A stretch of DNA of 7,822 bases, from assembly GCA_003648395.1 (NCBI GenBank), contig QMPB01000181.1:1-7822 (forward strand), given 5' to 3'. The notes below the pieces were generated by a model. That model did not search any database, was not told where the DNA came from, and was given only the letters and a program-made list of their open reading frames with translations. The DNA comes from Bacteroidota bacterium (GTDB lineage: Bacteria; Bacteroidota; Bacteroidia; Bacteroidales; UBA1556). Positions 1-6,464 of this stretch are shown here, one piece after another (position 1 is the first letter of the stretch; each line of letters begins with the position of its first letter). The position numbers and the translations under genes were made by a program.

Positions 1-164
1 CTCCTTATAGTCACTGAACTCTCAGGAGTTCAGCACCTAACGTTCGTCAAACAAGATGTGTTTTTAAACGATTTCTAATTGCCATTTTCTTAACGAAATT
101 CTACCCTATGCGGCATTTCATATTTTTTACCATCGCAAAAGCCACTGCTTGAGGAGGTTTAAAA
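1..164. other. Left-edge region without a confident gene
   Basis: No convincing gene is visible on either strand. Frame 1 on the + strand is open from the window edge to a TAA at 76-78 and would encode about 25 residues ending KQDVFLNDF. This could be the C-terminal end of an upstream gene, but it is too short to identify and the bases may simply be open by chance. The rest is AT-rich and holds one small hairpin (14-33). A purine-rich run at 149-157 precedes the short ORF at 165. Confidence 0.3.
14..33. repeat. Perfect 8-bp stem hairpin
   Basis: CTGAACTC (14-21) and GAGTTCAG (26-33) are exact reverse complements separated by the four bases TCAG. No T-run follows, so it is not a standard intrinsic terminator. 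It could still be a 3'-end stabilising hairpin for an upstream transcript or a small protein-binding site. Pairing stops at the next base on each side. Confidence 0.5.
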
Positions 165-215
165 ATGAAGGATAAACTAGTATTTTCCCAAAAAGAAGTA
201 TCAGTATTAAAATAA
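165..215 (+). CDS. Possible 16-residue peptide ORF with strong Shine-Dalgarno
   Basis: ATG at 165 opens a 16-codon frame ending in TAA at 213-215, encoding MKDKLVFSQKEVSVLK. A textbook Shine-Dalgarno, GAGGAGG at 151-157, lies 7 bases before the ATG. Such motifs are uncommon in Bacteroidota, which makes this one noticeable. The frame stops 6 bases before the fadR promoter element, so it would belong to a separate transcript. No known family is recognised. It could be a leader peptide, the remains of a decayed gene start, or chance; the purine run is the only real support. Confidence 0.2.
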   Translation: MKDKLVFSQKEVSVLK

Positions 216-221
216 AATTAT

Positions 222-229
222 TACCTTTG
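222..229 (+). promoter_or_regulatory. Bacteroidota-type -7 promoter element of fadR
   Basis: TACCTTTG matches the TAnnTTTG element recognised by the Bacteroidota housekeeping sigma factor. It lies 32 bases before the fadR ATG, which would place the start of transcription near 235 with a leader of about 25 bases. No clear upstream TTG (-33) element is visible at the expected distance. This promoter probably serves fadR, glpD and the AGPS-like gene together, because the gaps between them are 35 and 0 bp. Confidence 0.65.
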
Positions 230-243
230 CGGTCTGACCTCTT
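227..243 (+). promoter_or_regulatory. Predicted FadR operator overlapping the fadR promoter
   Basis: The centre, 231-239, reads GGTCTGACC, a perfect 9-bp palindrome around T235. It matches the GGTNNGACC core of E. coli FadR sites, and the right flank TCTT resembles the TGTT of the E. coli consensus. It overlaps the last bases of the -7 element and covers the predicted transcription start, a position suited to autorepression. The adjacent gene product keeps every DNA-contact residue of E. coli FadR, which makes shared site preference likely. No second copy of the core was found by eye in the other intergenic regions. Confidence 0.6.
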
Positions 244-261
244 ACCAATATAATTTGTATT

Positions 262-963
262 ATGGAAAAGAAAACAAAACCAATAAAGCCAGCTCAATTT
301 GCTGAAAGCGAAATAGTAAAAGCTATAATAAGCAACCAATGGACGGCTGGACACAAATTACCACCAGAACGTGAATTAGCTGAACTGATTGGTGTTACAA
401 GACCAACTCTCAGAGAAGTTCTGCAAAGACTTTCAAGAGACGGCTGGCTTACAATTTCTCATGGAAGACCAACTATTGTAAATGATTATAAGCGAAATGG
501 TGGACTAGGTGTATTTAAAACAATTGTAAATTATGATGAGTTTTCACCAATTAATATTATTAGAGATTGGTTAGAATTCAGAGTATTAATACTCCCTAGC
601 CTAGCACAAAAAGCAGTAACCATAAACCCTAAACAAATAATTTCAAAATTAAAGGAAGCACCTTCTGTTGATTCTGAGAGTGTTATTTTTGCTGCCTTCG
701 ATTGGGAAATTCAAATGCTTTTAGTAATGCTCAGTAATAATTCCATTGCAAAAATGCTTTACAATGACTTAACAAATATTTACAAAAAGCAAGGCTCTAT
801 TTATTTTGAAAACCATAGTACAAAAGAAAAATCTCTGAGATATTACGAAAAACTAAAAGTAAATATTATTGAAAATAAGAATATTAGCTTAATTGTGAAA
901 GATAGTATGAGTGAAAGTTTAGATATTTGGTTAAAAAATTATTCAATAATAAACAATAACTAA
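262..963 (+). CDS. fadR: FadR-type fatty-acid-responsive regulator (GntR family)
   Basis: This is a cytoplasmic transcription factor whose DNA binding is expected to be relieved by long-chain acyl-CoA. Its 233 residues compare with 239 in E. coli FadR, and the two align over their whole length. The winged helix spans about residues 10-75; the stretch ELIGVTRPTLREVLQRL and the following RDGWLTI are almost identical to E. coli. R37, T46, R47, T49, R51 and H67 correspond to the E. coli DNA contacts R35, T44, R45, T47, R49 and H65. The all-helical acyl-CoA domain covers about 85-225. In it E218, S219 and W223, tied to ligand response in E. coli, keep the same numbers, but the glycine at 216 is methionine. 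It heads the glpD/AGPS-like cluster and has a matching operator in its own promoter. Ligand range is inferred. Confidence 0.9.
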   Translation: MEKKTKPIKPAQFAESEIVKAIISNQWTAGHKLPPERELAELIGVTRPTLREVLQRLSRDGWLTISHGRPTIVNDYKRNGGLGVFKTIVNYDEFSPINIIRDWLEFRVLILPSLAQKAVTINPKQIISKLKEAPSVDSESVIFAAFDWEIQMLLVMLSNNSIAKMLYNDLTNIYKKQGSIYFENHSTKEKSLRYYEKLKVNIIENKNISLIVKDSMSESLDIWLKNYSIINNN

Positions 964-998
964 CAATATAATAATCTGTAACATAATAAATTAAAGAT

Positions 999-2648
999 AT
1001 GGATAGATTTATAAATAATTACGATGGTAAAGAATTTGACCTAATAGTAATAGGTGGCGGAATTACAGGTGCAAGTATTGCCTACGAAGCAGCTAGCAGA
1101 GGTTTAGATGTTGCTCTAGTAGAAAAGTCAGACTTTGGAAGTGCTACTTCGGCAGCTACATCAAAGATGATTCATGGTGGTTTGCGATACCTCTCTACTT
1201 TCGAATATGCACTTGTTCGTGAATCACTGAAAGAAAGACGTGTTCTGATGAATATAGCACCAAATTTCGTCCACCCTGCCCCATTTGTGTTTTCATCTTA
1301 TAAGAAAGATAAAGTTAGCTTTAACCTCATGAAAATTGGAATGTATCTTTATGAGGCTTTTTCTTTTGATAAAAATTGGATTTGGGATAAAAGTAAATCA
1401 ATGCCTAGTTTCAAAAGCTTAAATGCAGAGCAAATTCTAAATCTTTTTCCTGATGCTTTATCAGAGAACTTAGTCGGCGGTCAACTTTATTACGATTGTT
1501 CTAGCCATTCTCCAGAAAGATTTACACTTTCGTTCATTAAATCAGCGGTAAAATACGGTGCTTCTGTGGCAAATTATACAGAAGTGAATGATTTTATTGT
1601 TGAAAATATCAGCAAGAAAAAAAAGATTGTAAAAGGTGTAAAAGTTACTGACAAAATCAGTGGAATAAAGAAAGATATTAAAGGGAAATTAGTAATAAAC
1701 TGTACTGGTCCTTGGGCTGATATTATGCTTGATAAAGTAAAGAATAAAGGTAATCATAACGAAGACCTACGTCGTAGCGAAGGAATACACTTTATTATCG
1801 ATAAAAATATTGGTGATACAACGTATTCTGGATATTCTAAAAGTGGACGACACTTTTTCTTGCACCCTTATCGAAATCATACTTTAGTTGGCACTACCGA
1901 CAAGGAGTTTATTGGCAAACCCAAAGATTTTAAAGTTACTAAAGAAGCTATTGAAGGGCTGATAAAAGAAGTAAATAGTGCTTATGGAAATAAAGAAAAG
2001 ATAAAATATAACGATATTTTATATTGCTATGGCGGATTACGCCCTCTTGTTGAAGACCAAACTGAAGAAAGTTATAAATCATCACGCAAATACGAGATTA
2101 CAGGCGAGAAAAAGAATGGAATTGAAGGATTAATTACTGTTGAAGGTGGAAAATATACTACTAGTAGAATGCTTGCCGAGAAAGCAATAAATAAGGTGAT
2201 TAGAATTCTCAAATATCCAAAAAAGAAATCCATTTCTGAAACTACGCAACTATTTGGCTGTGAAATAAAGAATTATAAGAAATTTATTGAAGAAAAAACA
2301 CAAGAGTACAATAAATACGAGCCACATCAAATTGAATACCTTATTCGCTGCTACGGAACAGAAATAGACTCTATTATGAAATTAGCAGAAAACAACAGTA
2401 ATCTAAACCAAAAACTAAATGCAGATGGTGAATTATTAGCAGAAGTACAATTTGCAATAAAAAATGAAATGGCAATAACACTTTCAGATATAATATTCCG
2501 AAGAATGGGTATTGGGCTTTTGGGACACCCTGGCAATGAGATTATTAACAAAATCACAACACTAGCTGCCAAAGAATTAAGTTGGGATAAAGAGAAAACT
2601 AAGCAAGAAATAAGCATAGTAGAAAAGAAATTTGAAATACCTAAATAA
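999..2648 (+). CDS. glpD: FAD-dependent glycerol-3-phosphate dehydrogenase
   Basis: The family oxidises sn-glycerol 3-phosphate to dihydroxyacetone phosphate and passes electrons to the quinone pool at the inner membrane. The N-terminus carries the dinucleotide-binding GGGITG (residues 19-24) with the ribose-binding acid E42, then the family block ATSAATSKMIHGGLRYL (49-65). Substrate-pocket residues R63, R348 (GGLRPL) and K385 (GGKYTTSR) match E. coli R54, R317 and K354; GTTDKE is at 298-303. A helical C-terminal domain fills about 410-549. At 549 residues it is longer than E. coli GlpD (501). It starts 35 bp after fadR, and its TAA directly abuts the ATG of the next gene, so coupled expression is likely. 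The neighbour suggests that it may also act on, or supply substrate for, 1-alkyl derivatives; the sequence alone cannot show this. Confidence 0.9.
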   Translation: MDRFINNYDGKEFDLIVIGGGITGASIAYEAASRGLDVALVEKSDFGSATSAATSKMIHGGLRYLSTFEYALVRESLKERRVLMNIAPNFVHPAPFVFSSYKKDKVSFNLMKIGMYLYEAFSFDKNWIWDKSKSMPSFKSLNAEQILNLFPDALSENLVGGQLYYDCSSHSPERFTLSFIKSAVKYGASVANYTEVNDFIVENISKKKKIVKGVKVTDKISGIKKDIKGKLVINCTGPWADIMLDKVKNKGNHNEDLRRSEGIHFIIDKNIGDTTYSGYSKSGRHFFLHPYRNHTLVGTTDKEFIGKPKDFKVTKEAIEGLIKEVNSAYGNKEKIKYNDILYCYGGLRPLVEDQTEESYKSSRKYEITGEKKNGIEGLITVEGGKYTTSRMLAEKAINKVIRILKYPKKKSISETTQLFGCEIKNYKKFIEEKTQEYNKYEPHQIEYLIRCYGTEIDSIMKLAENNSNLNQKLNADGELLAEVQFAIKNEMAITLSDIIFRRMGIGLLGHPGNEIINKITTLAAKELSWDKEKTKQEISIVEKKFEIPK

Positions 2649-4331
2649 ATGAATATGGAAACAACAAAATGGATAAACGAAGCTCCCAATAAGGGTTCAT
2701 TTAGATCAATTTTTAAATATGGTGATCCCAATGGATTTAAACACCCTAATGATAGATTAGTGGAAGAACTAATAAGCAAATTCAATATTTCTAAAGATGG
2801 ATTTACTAAGATGGAAACCACAGGCAATGAGCTTGTTTCAGATAATATTCCTACTAAACTAAGCAATAATCAAGTTGAAGAGTTTATTAAAATATGCGAT
2901 AAAGAAAACGTAAGTTCTAAAGAATACGATAGACTTAAATACTCTACAGGAAAAACTATTGAAGAGGCCATGAATTTACGAAAAGAAATCGTAAAAGACA
3001 TTACTGAACTAGTAGTTCACCCAAGAAATAAAACTGAAATAAGCACAATTGTAAAGTACTGCAATAAAGAAAGAATTCCAATCTATGTTTATGGTGGTGG
3101 CTCTTCGGTTAACTTTGGCTATTATCCAGAAAAAGGAGGTATAACTTTAGTTCTCAGTACACATTTGAATAAAATAGTAAGCTTTAACGAAACAAATCAA
3201 ACAGTACGAGTTGAAGCTGGGATGATGGGACCTGCTTTTGAAAAAGCCTTGAATGATGCTCCAAAGTTATACAATGCTAATCACGAATTTACATGTGGGC
3301 ACTTTCCTCAATCCTTTGAATATTCTACTGTAGGAGGTTGGTTTATTACCTTAGGTTCTGGACAGCAGTCATCGTACTATGGCGATGCTGGCGATTTAGT
3401 ATTAGGTGTTGAAATGATAAGTCCTTCTGGAACAATAATTACCAAAGAATATCCTGCTGCAGCAAATGGACCAAAGCTTTTGGATATTATTAAAGGAAGC
3501 GAAGGTGTTTATGGAATAATAGTAGAACTCACTTGGAAAATATACAAATATATGCCTAAAAATAGACAGCGTTTTGGATATATTTTTCCCAATTGGAAAG
3601 CTGGAGTTGATGCTTGTAGAGAAATATCACAGGGAGAATTTGGAATGCCTGCTGTATTTAGAATTTCTGACCCTGAAGAAACTCATCATGGATTGAAATT
3701 ATATGGAATTGAAAATACTATCTTTGATAAACTCATGTCGGCAAGAGGTTATAAACCCATGGAAAGATGTTTGTTTTTAGGAACTTCTGATGGTGATAAG
3801 GATTTTACGAAGCTAGTTAAAAAGAAAGTTCATAAAATATGCAAGAAACATGGAGCTATGAATCTCACATCATTTCCTGTAAAAAAATGGGAACCTGGTC
3901 GTTATCGTGACCCATACCTTCGTGAGGATCTTATGGATTATGGGATTCTGATAGATACTTTAGAGACTGGCGTAAGTTGGGATATACTTCATAAGGTTCA
4001 TACAGAAGTACGTGAATTTGTAAAGAGCAGACCTCAAACTATTTGTATGACACATGCTTCTCATTTCTACCCTCAAGGAACAAATTTATATTTCATTTTT
4101 ATTATTAAAGAAGCAGATGTAAACGTATATAGGAAATTTCAAGAAGGAATAATTGATATGATTCAGAAAAGTGGCGGCTCACTTTCGCATCATCATGGTG
4201 TTGGGCGTATGATTTCCAAATGGATGCCCGAACATTTAGGGAAAGAACAAATGGATGTTTTGATTAATCTAAAGAAACATTTTGACCCAAATAATATCAT
4301 GAATCCTGGTAAACAGTTATTAAACTTATAA
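2649..4331 (+). CDS. agpS: Alkyl-DHAP synthase-like FAD enzyme
   Basis: It resembles animal alkylglycerone-phosphate synthase (AGPS), which replaces the acyl chain of acyl-DHAP with a fatty alcohol to form the ether bond. It belongs to the VAO/PCMH flavoprotein fold. The FAD-diphosphate loop YGGGSSVNFG is at 148-157, followed by EFTCGHFPQSFEYSTVGGW, the counterpart of GHEPDSLEFSTVGGW in AGPS. In the cap and active site, R425 (PYLRED), Y481 (NLYFIF) and the histidine triad H514-H516 in GGSLSHHHGVG correspond to the catalytic Arg, Tyr and His of AGPS. The C-terminus FDPNNIMNPGKQLL is typical of the family. The start at 2649 abuts the glpD stop; an ATG at 2655 is an alternative. The intact catalytic set favours true ether-bond chemistry over a D-lactate or glycolate oxidase. 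No acyl-DHAP-forming acyltransferase is in the window. Confidence 0.82.
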   Translation: MNMETTKWINEAPNKGSFRSIFKYGDPNGFKHPNDRLVEELISKFNISKDGFTKMETTGNELVSDNIPTKLSNNQVEEFIKICDKENVSSKEYDRLKYSTGKTIEEAMNLRKEIVKDITELVVHPRNKTEISTIVKYCNKERIPIYVYGGGSSVNFGYYPEKGGITLVLSTHLNKIVSFNETNQTVRVEAGMMGPAFEKALNDAPKLYNANHEFTCGHFPQSFEYSTVGGWFITLGSGQQSSYYGDAGDLVLGVEMISPSGTIITKEYPAAANGPKLLDIIKGSEGVYGIIVELTWKIYKYMPKNRQRFGYIFPNWKAGVDACREISQGEFGMPAVFRISDPEETHHGLKLYGIENTIFDKLMSARGYKPMERCLFLGTSDGDKDFTKLVKKKVHKICKKHGAMNLTSFPVKKWEPGRYRDPYLREDLMDYGILIDTLETGVSWDILHKVHTEVREFVKSRPQTICMTHASHFYPQGTNLYFIFIIKEADVNVYRKFQEGIIDMIQKSGGSLSHHHGVGRMISKWMPEHLGKEQMDVLINLKKHFDPNNIMNPGKQLLNL

Positions 4332-4502
4332 TTTTCACAATTAAATATTTACGTAATCATTTATAAAATAAAGAATTAATAAATTTTACCATATATATTT
4401 AGTTATCTAATAATAAATGCTTTGCGACTTTGTCTGCCTTAATCGGCAGACAGGCGAAAGATATTAAAGTTTAATAAAGTATTGTAATAAAAAAAATAAA
4501 CT
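4332..4502. other. Intergenic spacer between AGPS-like gene and kinase
   Basis: This AT-rich spacer of 171 bp separates the kinase from the tightly packed upstream genes. It holds one strong palindrome (4420-4460) and an A-rich run just before the kinase ATG. No exact TAnnTTTG promoter element or FadR-type GGTNNGACC site is visible, so it is unclear whether the kinase is read through from upstream or has its own start. Confidence 0.5.
4420..4460. repeat. REP-like imperfect palindrome
   Basis: TGTCTGCC (4431-4438) and GGCAGACA (4445-4452) form a perfect 8-bp stem with loop TTAATC. The arms can extend with G-T pairs, and CTTT (4420-4423) pairs with AAAG (4457-4460) across bulges. It is clearly more GC-rich than its surroundings. 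Palindromes of the GTCTGCC...GGCAGAC type look to me like interspersed repeats seen in Bacteroidota intergenic regions. That is from memory and needs a genome-wide count. It could act as a transcript-stabilising or attenuating structure between the two parts of the cluster. Confidence 0.6.
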
Positions 4503-6053
4503 ATGATTTTATCAATAGACTGTGGAACTCAAAGTATAAGAGCATTATTATTTGATGTAAAAGGTGACTTAATAGACAAAGAACAGTTTTTTTACGAAGC
4601 ATATAAAAGTCCTAAAGCAGCTTGGGCAGAACAGGATGCAAATATCTATTGGAATGGTTTAAAAGAGGCTATTTCCATACTTTATAAAAGAAATAATTCT
4701 GATTTCAAGAAGATTAAAGGAATAGGAATAACCACTTTACGAGCTACTATGGTAAATGTTGGTAAAAATGGAAATCCATTGCGTCCGGCAATAATTTGGT
4801 TGGATCAACGTATGGCAAAAAATACCTACAAACCAAACATAGCAATGAGTCTTGCCCTTAAAATGCTCGGTGTGGAAGATACCATAAAAAAACTTGAGCG
4901 CAAAGGTCATAGCAATTGGATTAAACAAAATGAACCTAAAATATGGGAAGAAACTGATAAATATGTATCAATATCTTCATTCTTAAATTATAAACTTAGT
5001 GGTGAATTTACCGATTCTGTTGCTTCTCAGATTGGACATATTCCATTTAACTATAAAAAACAACGTTGGGCAGAAAATAAAGACCTACTCGAATTAAGTA
5101 AAGATCTCTACCCTATTGAAAAAGAAAAACTTGCTCCATTAGTTACACCTGGATCTAAATCAGGAATAATTAAAAAAGAAATATCTCAACTATTTGGTAT
5201 TCCCAATGGAACCCCAATAATAGCTTGTGGCTCTGACAAAGGCTGTGAAACATTAGGTATGGGAGTTACTAATACACAAATGGCGAGTTTGAGTTTTGGA
5301 ACAACTGCTACGGTACAAACTACCACGGAAAAATACTTTGAACCTATTGCATATTTACCGGCCTACCCTTCTGTAATTCCTAAAAAGTGGAATCCAGAAA
5401 TAGAAATTTACAGAGGATTTTGGATGATAAATTGGTTTAAAGAAGAATTTGCACTTAAAGAAGTTCTTGAAGCTAAAAGACTAAATATTAGCACCGAAGA
5501 AGTTTTAAATGAATTACTTCACAAATCTCCTGCCGGAGCAATGGGCTTGATTATGCAGCCTTATTGGTCACCTGGTTTGGGACAAAAGAATGCCAAAGGA
5601 GCAATTATAGGTTTTGGTGATGTACATAAGAAAGAACATATTTATCGTGCTGTAATTGAAGGACTCTGCTATGGTTTACTTGATGGAATGAGAAAATTGG
5701 AGAAACGTGGTAATCTAAAAATCAAGAAATTAGCAGTATCTGGAGGTGCTGCCCAAAGTGACGAAATATGTCAAATAGCTGCTGATATATTTAATTTGGA
5801 AGTTATTAGAGGCAATACCCACGAAACTTCAGGCCTTGGTGCTGCAATTATAACTGCTTATGGCATAGGAGAATATTCTACTTTAGAGGCTGCTACAAAA
5901 ACAATGGTAAAGTATAAAGATGTTTTTCTGCCAAAACCTGAAAATGCAATCTTATATAAAAAGCTGTTTGAACAAGTTTACTTAAAAATGTATAAGAGCC
6001 TTGAACCATTATATAAACAAATTCGTGAAATCACTGGATATCCTGAGGAGTAA
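4503..6053 (+). CDS. FGGY-family carbohydrate/polyol kinase
   Basis: This is an ATP-dependent cytoplasmic kinase of the ribulokinase/xylulokinase/glycerol kinase family. The N-terminal phosphate-binding loop DCGTQSIRALLFD starts at residue 6. The N-domain block RPAIIWLDQR is present, and the likely catalytic base is D245 in CGSDKG. The C-domain starts near 270 with SFGTTATV; it carries a signature-like stretch (GLIMQPYWSPGLGQ) and the ATP-binding loop SGGAAQSDEICQIAADIF beginning at 413. Its 516 residues are normal for the family. It lacks the DQGTTSSR opening usual in glycerol kinase GlpK and has WLDQR where GlpK has a WQDRR-type sequence, so it is probably not canonical GlpK. Context with GlpD and the AGPS-like enzyme points to glycerol, a glycerol derivative such as alkylglycerol, or a short polyol. 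The substrate is inference. Confidence 0.85.
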   Translation: MILSIDCGTQSIRALLFDVKGDLIDKEQFFYEAYKSPKAAWAEQDANIYWNGLKEAISILYKRNNSDFKKIKGIGITTLRATMVNVGKNGNPLRPAIIWLDQRMAKNTYKPNIAMSLALKMLGVEDTIKKLERKGHSNWIKQNEPKIWEETDKYVSISSFLNYKLSGEFTDSVASQIGHIPFNYKKQRWAENKDLLELSKDLYPIEKEKLAPLVTPGSKSGIIKKEISQLFGIPNGTPIIACGSDKGCETLGMGVTNTQMASLSFGTTATVQTTTEKYFEPIAYLPAYPSVIPKKWNPEIEIYRGFWMINWFKEEFALKEVLEAKRLNISTEEVLNELLHKSPAGAMGLIMQPYWSPGLGQKNAKGAIIGFGDVHKKEHIYRAVIEGLCYGLLDGMRKLEKRGNLKIKKLAVSGGAAQSDEICQIAADIFNLEVIRGNTHETSGLGAAIITAYGIGEYSTLEAATKTMVKYKDVFLPKPENAILYKKLFEQVYLKMYKSLEPLYKQIREITGYPEE

Positions 6054-6066
6054 TTATTATCTTACA

Positions 6067-6091
6067 CAAAGATATTAATTTATTATCTTTG
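6067..6091. promoter_or_regulatory. Palindromic promoter-like element
   Basis: CAAAGATA (6067-6074) is the exact reverse complement of TATCTTTG (6084-6091), with a nearly symmetric AT-only spacer. The right arm is a perfect TAnnTTTG promoter element for the + strand; the left arm is the same element for the - strand. It sits 14 bases after the kinase stop. It may be a promoter for the short ORF at 6130 or for dnaE, a divergent promoter pair, or a 3' hairpin of the kinase transcript. No T-run follows and no clear -33 TTG is visible on the + strand. Confidence 0.45.
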
Positions 6092-6129
6092 CTGATATCA
6101 AAACAATCATTTGAGAAATTATTTATAAT

Positions 6130-6255
6130 ATGGCACCTTTAAAAGTATTTCCATATACAATTCATTTTCCTATCATTTAAATTGATAAAATTGTAATTAT
6201 TAGAGCAGTGCTCCAAACAAGTTTAGACTCATCTAATTGGAAAGGTAAAATTTGA
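6130..6255 (+). other. Possible decayed gene start or small peptide
   Basis: An ATG at 6130 follows the promoter-like element by 38 bases and opens a 16-codon frame (MAPLKVFPYTIHFPII, TAA at 6178-6180). The same frame stays open for another 24 codons after the stop (IDKIVIIRAVLQTSLDSS and on), ending at TGA 6253-6255. Two adjacent open stretches in one frame behind a promoter element could be the remnant of a gene interrupted by a stop, or a genuine short peptide. No family is recognised, and chance is a real possibility in sequence this AT-rich. Confidence 0.15.
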
Positions 6256-6464
6256 TTATTTTGTTATTTCTAAATTTGGTCAAATAACTTTTCTATCTTT
6301 AATATTTTTAAGCTCCTTTATTTGAATAAATGATTTTAATTATTAATATTTTGGGAAAGCTTTAAACAAAAAAAACAATTTCCCTCATTTTATCAACATC
6401 CCAATTTTACGTCCTCATTTTAGTTAATTTTACACCTTATTTTTAGCACTCAAACAATCACAAT

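Larger units (their letters stand above)
6054..6464. other. 411-bp AT-rich gap before dnaE
   Basis: No convincing gene lies here. Besides the palindrome at 6067-6091 and the short frames at 6130-6255, there is an 11-bp palindrome GAGCAGTGCTC (6203-6213). A wide inverted repeat joins GGGAAA (6353-6358) and TTTCCC (6379-6384) around an A-rich loop. Direct repeats CCTCATTTTA occur at 6383-6392 and 6413-6422, 30 bp apart. Closest to dnaE, TATTTTTA (6438-6445) differs from TAnnTTTG only in its last base and lies 19 bases before the dnaE ATG; it is a weak candidate for a dnaE promoter. Confidence 0.4.

Noticed and set aside
14..33. Intrinsic terminator
   Set aside because: The 8-bp stem is perfect, but no T-run follows in either direction, so I report it only as a hairpin.
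127..354. 75-codon open frame on the - strand across the fadR promoter
   Set aside because: It overlaps the promoter, the predicted operator and the conserved fadR N-terminus in antisense, and its Phe/Tyr/Leu-rich product reflects AT-rich antisense sequence.
2351..2866. 171-codon open frame on the - strand across the glpD/AGPS-like junction
   Set aside because: It runs antisense to two genes with strong family motifs, has the Leu/Ile/Ser-rich composition of a reverse-strand shadow, and shows no recognisable domain.
3898..3913. GGTC...GACC inverted repeat inside the AGPS-like gene as a second FadR site
   Set aside because: The half-sites are 8 bases apart instead of the 1 base in GGTCTGACC, and the bases encode a conserved stretch (GRYRDPY), so a FadR site is unlikely.
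4503..6053. Calling the kinase glpK
   Set aside because: The expected glycerol kinase loop and WQDRR-type sequence are replaced; only the FGGY family assignment is supported.
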